This document shows positions 7,282 to 14,637 of a DNA stretch of 20,997 nt, piece after piece. How positions within the stretch are numbered: the first letter of the stretch is position 1; every line of letters begins with the position of its first letter. The stretch is taken from contig DASRSM010000191.1 in NCBI GenBank assembly GCA_035656415.1, forward strand, positions 1 to 20,997. Reading direction: 5' to 3'. The translations under genes and the position numbers were made by a program. This DNA is from JAFAHZ01 sp035656415. Lineage in GTDB: Bacteria > Vulcanimicrobiota > Vulcanimicrobiia > Vulcanimicrobiales > Vulcanimicrobiaceae. The notes beneath the pieces are model-generated. The model did no database searches. It had not been told where the DNA came from and worked only from the letters and a program-made list of their open reading frames with translations.

Positions 7282-7641
7282 TTACGCTCCCTTCGCCGAT
7301 TCGCGCGCCGGCTCGCCGCAGCGCGCGCAAACGCGATGCACCTTGCCGTCGGCCGTACGCGTGCGGCGCACGCGGGTCGGCGCTTTACATTTTTCGCAAA
7401 CGTATTGCAGCACCGACAGCGGCAGCGGCGACTCTTTTTCGATGATGCCGCCGGTCTGCTGGCTCGCCATGGCGCCTTGCGTGGAGCCTTGCTTGGTGTG
7501 CCGCTTGACGATGTTGATACCTTCGACCGTGGCGGTGCCGAGCATGCGGTTCACGGCCTTGACCGTTCCGCGCTTGCCCTTCTCCTTACCGCGGCGCACG
7601 AGCACCGTGTCGCCTCTGATAATGTTCGTCTTGATCGCCAT
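7282..7641 (-). CDS. rplX: 50S ribosomal protein L24
   Basis: L24 is an assembly-initiating protein of the large subunit. The 119-residue product has the KOW motif near the start (IIRGDTVLVRRGKEKGKRG). It ends with a zinc-ribbon-like module, Cys82-x-x-Cys85 and Cys105-x-x-Cys108, common in bacterial L24. The start at 7641 (MAIKTNIIRG) is chosen because the in-frame upstream extension overlaps rplN and has no family resemblance. It begins 5 nt after the rplN stop. Confidence 0.96.
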   Translation of the reverse strand: MAIKTNIIRGDTVLVRRGKEKGKRGTVKAVNRMLGTATVEGINIVKRHTKQGSTQGAMASQQTGGIIEKESPLPLSVLQYVCEKCKAPTRVRRTRTADGKVHRVCARCGEPARESAKGA

Positions 7642-7646
7642 CGTTG

Positions 7647-8024
7647 CTACAGCACCTCCGGTGCGAGTGAGGCGATCTTCAGGAATCCGCGGTCGCGCAG
7701 CTCGCGCATGACCGGCCCGAACACCCGCGTGCCGCGCGGGTCGAGGTTGTCCTTTTCGCCTTTGATGATGACGCACGCGTTGTCATCGCAGCGCACGACC
7801 GAACCGTCCGTACGGCGGATCGGCGCGCTGGTGCGGACGACGACGGCTTTGACGACCTGTCCCTTCTTCACGGCCGCACCGGGAATGGCGCTCTTGACCG
7901 TTCCGACGACGATGTCGCCGACGTGCGCGTAGTTGTGGCGGTGGCCGCCCGAGATGTGAATCACGAGCAGCTCGCGCGCACCCGAATTGTCGGCCACTTT
8001 GAGCCGCGTTTCTTGTTGAATCAT
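7647..8024 (-). CDS. rplN: 50S ribosomal protein L14
   Basis: L14 forms an intersubunit bridge with 16S rRNA helix 14. The 125-residue product begins MIQQETRLKVADNSGAREL and contains the conserved signatures VGDIVVGTVK and GPVMRELRDRGFLKIASLAPEVL. The ATG at 8024 is the family start; the longer in-frame reading from 8072 runs into rpsQ and is rejected. One base separates it from the rpsQ stop. Confidence 0.97.
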   Translation of the reverse strand: MIQQETRLKVADNSGARELLVIHISGGHRHNYAHVGDIVVGTVKSAIPGAAVKKGQVVKAVVVRTSAPIRRTDGSVVRCDDNACVIIKGEKDNLDPRGTRVFGPVMRELRDRGFLKIASLAPEVL

Positions 8025-8025
8025 G

Positions 8026-8391
8026 TTACTTGGCGCGCTCCACGATCTCGACCAGTCTCCAGCGCTTTTCACGCGAAAGCGGGCGGCACTCGACGATGCG
8101 CACGACGTCGCCCACGTTGGCTTCGTTGCGCTCGTCGTGAGCCTTGAACCGGCTCGACTTGCGAACGATCTTTCCGTAGGCGGGATGCGGCACGCGCGTC
8201 TCCGAGACGACCACGATCGTCTTGTCCATCTTGTTGGAGGCTACGCGGCCTTGCTTGATGCGCCGCGTTCCTCGGCCCATCTTTCGCCCCAATGCGGCGT
8301 CGCTGCGGCGCTCACCGAGCGAACTCGCGCTCGCGCCTTGCTCCTTGCCTTGGGCCGAAATCTCGGCCGAGGCGTTGTTATGCTGCTCCAT
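8026..8391 (-). CDS. rpsQ: 30S ribosomal protein S17 with an N-terminal extension
   Basis: S17 is a primary 16S rRNA-binding protein with an OB fold. The core, from about residue 39 (RGTRRIKQGRVASNKMDKTI to the end), is a full S17 with VSETRVPHPAYGKIVRKS. The ATG at 8391 has an excellent GAGGG site about 7 nt upstream and overlaps rpmC by 14 nt, so it is preferred. It adds about 37 residues of Ser/Ala/Glu/Gln-rich sequence. Met38 (8280) would give a standard-size protein but has no clear ribosome-binding site. Confidence 0.93.
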   Translation of the reverse strand: MEQHNNASAEISAQGKEQGASASSLGERRSDAALGRKMGRGTRRIKQGRVASNKMDKTIVVVSETRVPHPAYGKIVRKSSRFKAHDERNEANVGDVVRIVECRPLSREKRWRLVEIVERAK

Positions 8392-8599
8392 GCTGTCCCT
8401 CGGTCATGCGCTTTTCGGAAATAACGGTATGAATTTGTGCGTACGCGCGACGCATCGCACGGATCTTGCTGAAGTCCGTGAGATGTCCGGTCCGCAGCGC
8501 GAAGCGCAAATTGAAGAGTTCCGATTTGGTGTCGCGCGCCTTCTGCTGAAGTTCGTTCAGCGTCAGGCCGCGCAGCTCGTCGAGCTCGGTCTTCTTCAC
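8378..8599 (-). CDS. rpmC: 50S ribosomal protein L29
   Basis: L29 lies at the polypeptide exit tunnel and contacts SRP and trigger factor. The 73-residue, two-helix product starts MKKTELDELRGLTLNELQQK and has the family pattern ELFNLRFALRTGHLTDFSKIRAMRR split across residues 27-51. It starts one base after the rplP stop and overlaps the rpsQ start. Confidence 0.96.
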   Translation of the reverse strand: MKKTELDELRGLTLNELQQKARDTKSELFNLRFALRTGHLTDFSKIRAMRRAYAQIHTVISEKRMTEGQHGAA

Positions 8600-8600
8600 T

Positions 8601-9014
8601 TTAGGCCTCCTCGCGCGAAATGATCTTCGTGCCGATCGGCAACTTTGCGGCGGCGCGGCGCAGCGCTTCGCGCGCGACGGTCGCGTCGACGCCCGAAAGC
8701 TCGAACAGCACGCGGCCGGGGCGCACGACGGCCACCCACACCTCCGGATTACCTTTGCCGGCGCCCATGCGGACTTCGGCTGGTTTCTTCGTTACCGGTT
8801 TGTCGGGGAAGACTTTGATCCAGACCTTACCGCCGCGCTTGATGTGACGCGTCATTGCAATACGCGCCGCTTCGATTTGGCGGTTGGTCATCCAGCACGG
8901 CTCCATCGCCTGCAGTCCGTAGTCGCCGAACGTGAGCGAGTTGCCGCGCGTCGCAGCACCGGTCATGCGACCGCGCTGCACTTTGCGCCACTTAACGCGT
9001 TTGGGAGTCAACAT
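8601..9014 (-). CDS. rplP: 50S ribosomal protein L16
   Basis: L16 sits at the A-site side of the peptidyl transferase region. The 137-residue product starts MLTPKRVKWRKVQRGRMTG and contains RMGAGKGNPEVWVAVVRPGR and the C-terminal AAAKLPIGTKII, both family hallmarks. The Arg81-equivalent region (KPAEVRMG) is intact. Its ATG shares a base with the rpsC stop (TAATG). Confidence 0.97.
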   Translation of the reverse strand: MLTPKRVKWRKVQRGRMTGAATRGNSLTFGDYGLQAMEPCWMTNRQIEAARIAMTRHIKRGGKVWIKVFPDKPVTKKPAEVRMGAGKGNPEVWVAVVRPGRVLFELSGVDATVAREALRRAAAKLPIGTKIISREEA

Positions 9015-9979
9015 TACTCAAACACCTCGGGCGACACCTCGGGCGGCGCCTCTTGCGTCGCCTCAGTTAGCGCTTGCGCTTCACTCTCGTGCGCCGGGCG
9101 CTCTACGAGCGCTTCCACCGGCTCGGCCGGAATCTCGGCGGCGGCTTCCGCAGGCACGTGAATCGGTTCCGACGGAGCGATCTCGGGAATCGATGCCGGT
9201 TCGGCCTGCACTTCGGGTTCGGCTTCGGTTACGGCGGCGCGCGGCGCTTGCGCCGGACGATCTCCGCCGCGTCCGCGTCCACCGCGTCCACCGCGCTCGC
9301 GGCGATCGCGACCGCCGCGTTCGCCACGCGACGCGCCGTCCAACCGCGGCTGATCCGGCAGCACTTCGCCGCGATAGATCCACACTTTGACGCCGATGCG
9401 GCCGAACGTCGTGAACGCTTCAACGTGCGCGTAATCGATGTCCGCGCGCAGCGTGTGCAGCGGAACCTTGCCGTCGGCGTTGCGCTCGGTGCGCGCGATT
9501 TCCGCGCCGCCGAGGCGGCCCGAAACTTGCACCTTCACGCCGCGTGCGCCGGCTTTCATCGTGCGCATGATCGCCTGCTTCATCGCACGGCGGAACGCGA
9601 TGCGCTTCTCGAGCTGATCGACGATATTCTGACCGACCAAACGCGCGTCGAGCTCGGGATGCTTGATCTCGACGACGTTGACTTGCACGTTCTTCTTCGT
9701 CAGCGCTTCGAGGTTCTTACGGATATCCTCGATACCGACGCCGCGCTTGCCGATGATGATGCCCGGCTTGGCGGTATTGATGATGATGCGCGCCTGGTTG
9801 GCGCGACGCTCGATTTCGATCTTGCTGATCGCCGCCGAACGCATCCACTTGTTGAAGAACTTGCGGATCGCGACGTCTTCGTGCAGCCAGTCGATGTAGT
9901 GCTTTTGCTCGAACCAGCGGCTGTCCCACGTACGCGTGATGCCCAGCCGAAGTCCGACCGGATGAATTTTTTGACCCAT
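9014..9979 (-). CDS. rpsC: 30S ribosomal protein S3 with a long RGG/acidic tail
   Basis: S3 lines the mRNA entry channel and helps unwind mRNA. Residues 1-210 are a standard S3: MGQKIHPVGLRLGI at the start, the KH domain with IIGKRG (75-80), and the C-terminal domain ending KVWIYRGEVLP. Residues 212-321 are extra. First comes an Arg/Gly-rich block (219-241, several RGG repeats), then about 80 residues rich in Glu, Pro and Ala. S3 is normally about 210-240 residues, so the tail is large. An RGG box could bind RNA; that role is inference. Confidence 0.96.
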   Translation of the reverse strand: MGQKIHPVGLRLGITRTWDSRWFEQKHYIDWLHEDVAIRKFFNKWMRSAAISKIEIERRANQARIIINTAKPGIIIGKRGVGIEDIRKNLEALTKKNVQVNVVEIKHPELDARLVGQNIVDQLEKRIAFRRAMKQAIMRTMKAGARGVKVQVSGRLGGAEIARTERNADGKVPLHTLRADIDYAHVEAFTTFGRIGVKVWIYRGEVLPDQPRLDGASRGERGGRDRRERGGRGGRGRGGDRPAQAPRAAVTEAEPEVQAEPASIPEIAPSEPIHVPAEAAAEIPAEPVEALVERPAHESEAQALTEATQEAPPEVSPEVFE

Positions 9980-9981
9980 GG

Positions 9982-10503
9982 TTACTCCGCAGCCCCCGCT
10001 TTCTTGGCGGTGGCCGCTTTTGCGGTGCGCTTACGCGCGGAGGTCTTTTTGCTCGTCGACGCAGCCGCCGAAGCGCGGCGCGTCGTACGGGCTACTTGCA
10101 CGCTGGCGCCGGCGCGCTTACGGCGCGGCTTGGCCGGCGGCTGTTCGCTGACGACGACCGTCACGTGCGACAGACGCTTGCGCTTGAAATACGCCCGCCC
10201 TTGAGCACGCGGATCCAGCCGTTTGGTAAAGCGTCCGCCGGGACCGCCGTCGACGGTGATGCGTGCGATGTACAGATCGTCGCTGTTCATGTCGTGGTTG
10301 TTGCCCGCATTGGCGACGGCGCTGCGAACGAGCTTTTCGATCGGCTCGGCTGCGTAGACGTCGGCGAACTTGAGCATCACGAGCGCTTCGCGAACGCTCT
10401 TGCCGCGAATCGCGTCGGCGACGCGACGAAGCTTGCGCGGAGCCATACGCACGAAACGCAGGTGCGCGACGGCGTTTTGCTGAGACTGCGTGTCGGGCGT
10501 CAT
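9982..10503 (-). CDS. rplV: 50S ribosomal protein L22 with a basic tail
   Basis: L22 lines the exit tunnel with its long beta hairpin. The core (about residues 8-121) has RMAPRKLRRVADAIRG, the NAGNNHDMNSDDLYIARI stretch and the hairpin GPGGRFTKRLDPRAQGRA. Residues from about 122 to 173 are a Lys/Arg/Ala/Thr-rich tail absent from typical 110-residue L22. The ATG overlaps the rpsS stop in ATGA. Confidence 0.96.
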   Translation of the reverse strand: MTPDTQSQQNAVAHLRFVRMAPRKLRRVADAIRGKSVREALVMLKFADVYAAEPIEKLVRSAVANAGNNHDMNSDDLYIARITVDGGPGGRFTKRLDPRAQGRAYFKRKRLSHVTVVVSEQPPAKPRRKRAGASVQVARTTRRASAAASTSKKTSARKRTAKAATAKKAGAAE

Positions 10504-10781
10504 GCTGGCTTCACCGTGGCCTTCTCACCGCCGTGACCGCGGAAGTGGCGCGTCGGAGCGAACTCGCCGAGCTTGTGCCCGACCATGTTCTCGGTGACGT
10601 ACACCGGAACGTGCGCTTTGCCGTTGTGCACGCCGATCGTGTGACCGACCATTGCCGGCACGATCGTCGACGCTCGGCTCCACGTTTTGATGACGCGCTT
10701 CTCGCGCGTCTCGTTGAGCTTCTCGACTTTCTTGACGAGATGATCCGCGACGAACGGACCCTTCTTGAGACTCCGACCCAT
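10500..10781 (-). CDS. rpsS: 30S ribosomal protein S19
   Basis: S19 is in the 30S head and pairs with S13. The 93-residue product starts MGRSLKKGPFVADHLVKKVE and carries the signature HNGKAHVPVYVTENMVGHKLGEFAPTR (51-77, continuous in the protein) with the final HGGEKATVKPA. Length and motifs are standard. Its start overlaps the rplB stop by one base (TAATG). Confidence 0.97.
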   Translation of the reverse strand: MGRSLKKGPFVADHLVKKVEKLNETREKRVIKTWSRASTIVPAMVGHTIGVHNGKAHVPVYVTENMVGHKLGEFAPTRHFRGHGGEKATVKPA

Positions 10782-11608
10782 TACTTCGAACCCCGCTTAC
10801 GAACGATCATCTTGGCGGTGCGCTTGTTACGCCGCGTTTTTTTGCCCATGGTCATCTGACCCCACGGTGTCGTCGGCGGACGTCCCGAAGTGGAACGCGC
10901 CTCACCACCGCCGTGCGGGTGATCGACCGGATTCATCGCGATACCGCGAACCGCCGGACGCTTGCCCATGTGGCGCGAGCGGCCGGCTTTGCCGATGATC
11001 TGGTTCTCGTGCTCGACGTTTCCGAGCTGACCGATCGTCGCGCGGCAGTTGATGTGAATCTTGCGCACTTCGCCCGACGGCATGCGCACTTGCGAGTACT
11101 CATCTTCCTTGGCCATCAGCTGCGCCGAAACGCCTGCCGACCGGACGAGCTTGCCGCCCTGACCCGGCCGCAGCTCGATATTGTGAATGACGGTACCGAC
11201 CGGAATGTTCCGGATCGGCAGCGTGTTGCCGACCTTGATGTCGGCGTTGGCGCCCGATTCGATCGTGTCGCCCACGTGCAAGCCGAGCGGCGCGAGGATG
11301 TAACGCTTCTCGCCGTCTTTATAGTGCACGAGCGCGATGCGGCACGAACGGTTCGGATCGTACTCGACGGTCGCGATCTTCGCCGGGATGCCGTCCTTGC
11401 TGCGCTTGAAATCGATGATGCGATAGAGCTTGCGCGTGCCGCCGCCCTTGTGACGCACCGTGATGTGGCCGTTGTTGTTGCGGCCCGAATGCTTCTTGCG
11501 AACTTCGACGAGCGACTTCTCCGGTTCGACCTTCGAGAGGTCCGAGAAATCAATCGTCGTCACGAAGCGCCGGCCCGGCGAAGTCGGACGATATTTCTTT
11601 ACTGGCAT
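10781..11608 (-). CDS. rplB: 50S ribosomal protein L2
   Basis: L2 is needed for subunit association and peptidyl-transferase assembly. The 275-residue product starts MPVKKYRPTSPGRRF, includes VPVGTVIHNIEL-like NIPVGTVIHNIELRPG (134-149), and has the diagnostic NPVDHPHGGGEARS with His230, the equivalent of the E. coli catalytically relevant His229. The C-terminus is Lys/Arg-rich (KKTRRNKRTAKMIVRKR). One base separates it from the rplW stop. Confidence 0.98.
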   Translation of the reverse strand: MPVKKYRPTSPGRRFVTTIDFSDLSKVEPEKSLVEVRKKHSGRNNNGHITVRHKGGGTRKLYRIIDFKRSKDGIPAKIATVEYDPNRSCRIALVHYKDGEKRYILAPLGLHVGDTIESGANADIKVGNTLPIRNIPVGTVIHNIELRPGQGGKLVRSAGVSAQLMAKEDEYSQVRMPSGEVRKIHINCRATIGQLGNVEHENQIIGKAGRSRHMGKRPAVRGIAMNPVDHPHGGGEARSTSGRPPTTPWGQMTMGKKTRRNKRTAKMIVRKRGSK

Positions 11609-11609
11609 G

Positions 11610-11918
11610 TTATTGCTCGAAGTAGTTCACGCCGCCCAGCTCGATCTTCTGACCGGCCTTGAGCGTGACCACGGCTTTTTTGTGATCGCTTTGCTTGCCG
11701 CGCGTGCGGACTCCGCGGCGCGCGAACGCGCGCGATTTCCCGCGCACGTTGACCGTGTTGACCTTCAGGACGTTAACCTTGAAGAGCTCTTCGATCGCGT
11801 GACGGATCTGCGTTTTGGTCGCGTGCGGATGCACCGAAAACGTGTACTGGTTCACTAGCGCGTCGGCCATCGATTTCTCGGTGATGCGCGGCGCAATGAC
11901 GACGTCGCGTGCGTCCAT
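11610..11918 (-). CDS. rplW: 50S ribosomal protein L23
   Basis: L23 lies at the tunnel exit and docks trigger factor and SRP. The 102-residue product shows APRITEKSM and YTFSVHPHATKTQIRHAIE near the start and VNVRGKSRAFARRGVRTRGK in the extended loop. Its ATG follows the rplD stop without a gap (TAAATG), consistent with translational coupling. Confidence 0.97.
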   Translation of the reverse strand: MDARDVVIAPRITEKSMADALVNQYTFSVHPHATKTQIRHAIEELFKVNVLKVNTVNVRGKSRAFARRGVRTRGKQSDHKKAVVTLKAGQKIELGGVNYFEQ

Positions 11919-12662
11919 TTACTTCTCACTCCCCAAAGTGCTTTGCACTTCGGGGGCCCCTTGGGCCTTATCAGCACTCCGCGCTTCGCGCTTCGCGCCC
12001 CCACGGGCAGAGCCCGTGGGTCCCCCTAATGCGTCGGTTAGATTTTGGTACGCGCCGGTCGTGAACACCAGGCGTTCGAAGCGCAGGACGTCCTTCACGT
12101 CGAGCGCGCCGTCGTTGGTAACGGTAACGCGCTCGAGGTTGCGGCTCACGCGCTCGATCGCGTCGCCGTGCAACTCGTCCCGGCTGCAGACGATCAACGT
12201 CGTCGGTCCGCTCTTGGCCGCCTTGGCACCGCCGAACAGCAGCTTGGCGAAGTCGGCCGTTTTCGAGATAGCGAACTCGGAGGCGTCGAACACCGTCACC
12301 GCACCATTACGGAAACGATCCGCAAGAGCGGCGACGAACGCGACGCGGCGTTCCTTCTTATTGAGTGCTTCCACATAGCTGCGCGGCTGCGGCCCGAAGA
12401 CGACGCCGCCGTGACGCCACTGCGGCGAACGAATCGAACCTTGGCGAGCGCGTCCGGTGCCTTTTTGGCGCCAGGGTTTCCTCCCGCCGCCGGCGATCTC
12501 GTCACGCTTCTTGGTCGAAGCCGTGCCGGCGCGCGGGTTGGCAAATTCGCGATGGATCGCGCGATAAACGACGTGCAGCTTATCGTTGAAATCACCCTCG
12601 AGAACGGCCGGCGTCTGCACTTCACGCACGACCTTTCCGGAAGCGTCGATCACGTTAGGCAT
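11919..12662 (-). CDS. rplD: 50S ribosomal protein L4 with a repeat-encoded C-terminal tail
   Basis: L4 lines the exit tunnel and, in E. coli, is the repressor of the S10 operon. Residues 1-213 are a normal L4. The tunnel loop has GGGRKPWRQKGTGRARQGSI and RSPQWRHGGVVFGP, and the core ends at about YQNLTDALG. Residues 214-247 (GPTGSARGG through TLGSEK) are extra. They are encoded by a cluster of palindromes and a GCGCTTC tandem repeat at 11931-12020. No in-frame stop precedes 11919, so the tail must be translated if L4 is made. Confidence 0.96.
   Translation of the reverse strand: MPNVIDASGKVVREVQTPAVLEGDFNDKLHVVYRAIHREFANPRAGTASTKKRDEIAGGGRKPWRQKGTGRARQGSIRSPQWRHGGVVFGPQPRSYVEALNKKERRVAFVAALADRFRNGAVTVFDASEFAISKTADFAKLLFGGAKAAKSGPTTLIVCSRDELHGDAIERVSRNLERVTVTNDGALDVKDVLRFERLVFTTGAYQNLTDALGGPTGSARGGAKREARSADKAQGAPEVQSTLGSEK
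11931..12020. repeat. Cluster of palindromes inside the 3' end of rplD
   Basis: Several inverted repeats stand side by side. 12000-12020 is a perfect 9-bp stem (CCCACGGGC, loop AGA, GCCCGTGGG). 11931-11955 is an 11-bp stem with one mismatch and a TTT loop. 11955-11967 is GGCCC-CTT-GGGCC. Between them, 11981-11998 has GCGCTTC in tandem (two copies and a half). The cluster coincides exactly with the extra C-terminal residues of L4, so it looks like an inserted modular repeat element. Confidence 0.75.
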
Positions 12663-12664
12663 CG

Positions 12665-13309
12665 TTATTTAGCCTCCACGGCCGCTTTGGCGGCTTTGAC
12701 GCTCTTGCGCACGATGACGAGCGCATTCTTCGGGCCGGGCACCGGCCCGAGAACCAGCAGCAAGTTGCGTTCCGCATCGGCGCGCACGACTTCCAAATTC
12801 TGCACCGTCGTCCGGTCGACACCGAAGTGTCCGGGACGGCGGCTGCCTTTGGTGACGCGACCGGCATTGGTGTCGCCGTTGCTCGCGGGCTGGCGATGAA
12901 TCATCGAACCGTGACTCGCGCCGCCGCCGCTGAAGTTATGGCGTTTAATGCCGCCGGCGAAGCCGTGGCCTTTCGAAATGCCGACCACGTCGATGCGGTC
13001 GCCGGCTTCGAACTCGGCGACGGTTACCGTCTGACCCGCTTCGACGCCATCGATGTCGTTGCGGAACTCGCGCACGAAGCGCGACGGCTCGACGCCGTTC
13101 TTCTTGAAATGTCCGGCAAGGGCACGGGTAGCGCGGCTCTTAGCGAGCGTACCGAAGCCTAGAGCAACGGCATCGTAGCCGTGCTTTTCCTTCGTCCGTC
13201 GCTCCACGACCGTGCAGGGACCGGCTTCGAGTACCGTAACGGGCACGTAGCGTCCGTCATCGGTAAACACGCTCGTCATCCCCACCTTGCGGCCAAGGAT
13301 GTTTTTCAC
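12665..13309 (-). CDS. rplC: 50S ribosomal protein L3
   Basis: L3 is an assembly-initiating protein near the peptidyl transferase centre. The 214-residue product starts MKNILGRKVGMTSVFTDDGR. It contains SKGHGFAGGIKRHNFSGGGASHGS and the conserved RRPGHFGVDRTTVQNLEV stretch, and ends in VEAK. The start is GTG at 13309 with GAGG about 7 nt upstream. It is the first gene of the 25-gene array, behind its own promoter and leader; rpsJ, its usual upstream neighbour, is 6.8 kb away. Confidence 0.97.
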   Translation of the reverse strand: MKNILGRKVGMTSVFTDDGRYVPVTVLEAGPCTVVERRTKEKHGYDAVALGFGTLAKSRATRALAGHFKKNGVEPSRFVREFRNDIDGVEAGQTVTVAEFEAGDRIDVVGISKGHGFAGGIKRHNFSGGGASHGSMIHRQPASNGDTNAGRVTKGSRRPGHFGVDRTTVQNLEVVRADAERNLLLVLGPVPGPKNALVIVRKSVKAAKAAVEAK

Positions 13310-13341
13310 GTATATCCTCGTCCTATTAGTGAGTTATGTTG

Positions 13342-13360
13342 CCTAGACCACGGGTCCAGG
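13342..13360 (-). promoter_or_regulatory. Leader hairpin 2, upstream of rplC
   Basis: On the minus strand CCTGGACCCGTGGTCTAGG forms an 8-bp stem (one G-T pair) with a CGT loop. It ends 32 nt before the rplC GTG, just ahead of the ribosome-binding region. No U-run follows it, so it is not an obvious terminator. A regulatory role is inferred from position only. Confidence 0.5.
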
Positions 13361-13379
13361 CGTACTGCTTAGTTCTTTT

Positions 13380-13408
13380 GCCGGCGCGCGCAACGAAGCG
13401 CGGCCGGC
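13380..13408 (-). promoter_or_regulatory. Leader hairpin 1, upstream of rplC
   Basis: The minus strand reads GCCGGCCGCGC, loop TTCGTT, then GCGCG, one bulged C and GCCGGC: an 11-bp stem with a one-base bulge. It lies about 13 nt after the expected transcript start and is followed by AAAAGAAC rather than a U-run. It could be a transcript-stabilising or protein-binding leader structure. Confidence 0.55.
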
Positions 13409-13427
13409 ACTCGACCACAACCCACGC

Positions 13428-13456
13428 AGTTTACCAAGCGGGTCCGGCCTAGTCAA
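13428..13456 (-). promoter_or_regulatory. Sigma70-type promoter of the rplC-rpsM array
   Basis: On the minus strand, TTGACT (13456-13451) and TAAACT (13433-13428) are separated by exactly 17 bp. This is a near-consensus housekeeping promoter. It lies 8 nt past the gcdH stop codon, so the array can be expressed independently of the upstream operon. It predicts a start near 13421 and a leader of about 110 nt. Confidence 0.75.
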
Positions 13457-13464
13457 CCCTCCGG

Positions 13465-14637
13465 CTACGTGAAGGCGTCGAGGCCGGTGATTTCCTTACC
13501 GACGATGAGGGTGTGCATCTCGCTGGTGCCTTCGTAGGTGAGGACCGACTCGAGATTGTTCATGTGGCGAATCACCGGATACTCGAGGGTCACGCCATTG
13601 GCCCCGAGGATCGTCCGGGCCTCGCGCGCGATCGAGAGGGCCTCGCGGACGTTGTTGAGCTTCCCGAAGCTGACTTGCGCGGGCCGCAGCTGGCCCGCGT
13701 CCTTCTTCCGGCCGAGGTGCAGGGCGAGCAGCGTGCCCATGTTGAGTTCCAGCAGCATGTTCACGAGCTTTTGCTGCGTGATCTGGAAGCCGCCGATGGG
13801 ACGATCGAACTGAACGCGCGTTTTCGCGTAGTCGAGCGCCGTCTCGTAACAGGCCCGGGCGGCACCCATCGCTCCCCAAATGATGCCGAAGCGCGCCTCG
13901 TTCAGGCATGCCAGCGGACCGCTCAACCCTTTCGCCTTCGGAAGCAGCGCCTCACCGGGGAGCCGGCAGTCTTGGAGCACGAGCTCGCTCGTGATCGACG
14001 CGCGCAGCGACAGTTTGCGGTGTACGTCGTTTGCGGTGAATCCCTTGACCTTGGTCGGAACGACGAACCCGCGAATGCCGTCGGCCGTGTTTGCCCAAAC
14101 GATGGCGACGTCGGCGATCGATCCGTTCGTGATCCACATCTTGGTGCCGTTGAGCACCCAGTCGCTGCCGTCGCGGCGCGCAAAGGTTCGCATACCGCCC
14201 GGATTGCTGCCGAAATCCGGCTCCGTCAGACCGAAACACCCGATCGCTTCGCCCGCCGACATGCGCGGCAGCCACGCTTCTTTTTGCGCGTCGTCGCCCC
14301 AGCGATAGATCGCATACATCGCAAGCGATCCTTGTACCGATGCGAAGCTCCGCACCCCCGCGTCGCCGGCTTCCAGCTCCATGCACGCAATGCCGTACGC
14401 GACGGCGCTGGCGCCGGCACATCCGTATCCTTGTAAATGCATGCCCAAAAGTCCGAGCTCGCCGAGCCGGCGTCCGAGTTCGCGCGGCAGCGTGCCCTCT
14501 TCGAACCATTCCGCGACGTTGGGGAGCACGCGATCGCGCACGAACGCGCGGACGGTGTCGCGCACGATGCGCTCTTCGTCGGTATAGTGGCTCGCGACGT
14601 CCAGGAAGTCGACGGGATCGATGGCGACGGTTTTCAT
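13465..14637 (-). CDS. gcdH: Acyl-CoA dehydrogenase, probable glutaryl-CoA dehydrogenase
   Basis: FAD flavoenzyme expected to convert glutaryl-CoA to crotonyl-CoA in lysine/tryptophan and aromatic degradation. The 390-residue chain matches the GCDH subfamily closely. It has CFGLTEPDFGSNPGGM (flavin/substrate loop), WITNGSIADVAIVWA, RKLSLRASITSE, LGANGV, and the closing TYEGTSEMH with catalytic Glu369 and final GLDAFT. Arg96 and Ser100 (GVRSFAS) match the human Arg94/Ser98 pair that holds the glutaryl carboxylate. The start ATG overlaps the aldo/keto reductase stop (ATGA). A related dehydrogenase with another dicarboxylic substrate is possible. It is the last gene of a six-gene operon, just upstream of the rplC promoter. 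Confidence 0.85.
   Translation of the reverse strand: MKTVAIDPVDFLDVASHYTDEERIVRDTVRAFVRDRVLPNVAEWFEEGTLPRELGRRLGELGLLGMHLQGYGCAGASAVAYGIACMELEAGDAGVRSFASVQGSLAMYAIYRWGDDAQKEAWLPRMSAGEAIGCFGLTEPDFGSNPGGMRTFARRDGSDWVLNGTKMWITNGSIADVAIVWANTADGIRGFVVPTKVKGFTANDVHRKLSLRASITSELVLQDCRLPGEALLPKAKGLSGPLACLNEARFGIIWGAMGAARACYETALDYAKTRVQFDRPIGGFQITQQKLVNMLLELNMGTLLALHLGRKKDAGQLRPAQVSFGKLNNVREALSIAREARTILGANGVTLEYPVIRHMNNLESVLTYEGTSEMHTLIVGKEITGLDAFT

Noticed and set aside
7642..7776. Longer rplX reading with 45 extra N-terminal residues
   Set aside because: The extra codons lie within rplN and do not resemble L24; MAIKTNIIRG at 7641 is the family start.
9074..10204. A 376-codon open frame on the plus strand opposite rpsC and rplV
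   Set aside because: It is antisense to two clear ribosomal genes, has Arg/Ala/Asp-biased composition typical of a shadow frame in high-GC DNA, and no family resemblance.
13380..13408. Intrinsic terminator for gcdH
   Set aside because: The hairpin is GC-rich, but on the minus strand it is followed by AAAAGAAC, not by U residues, and it lies downstream of the rplC promoter.
13310..13464. tRNA or small RNA gene upstream of rplC
   Set aside because: The two hairpins do not make a cloverleaf and no T-loop or CCA end is present; a leader RNA explains them better.
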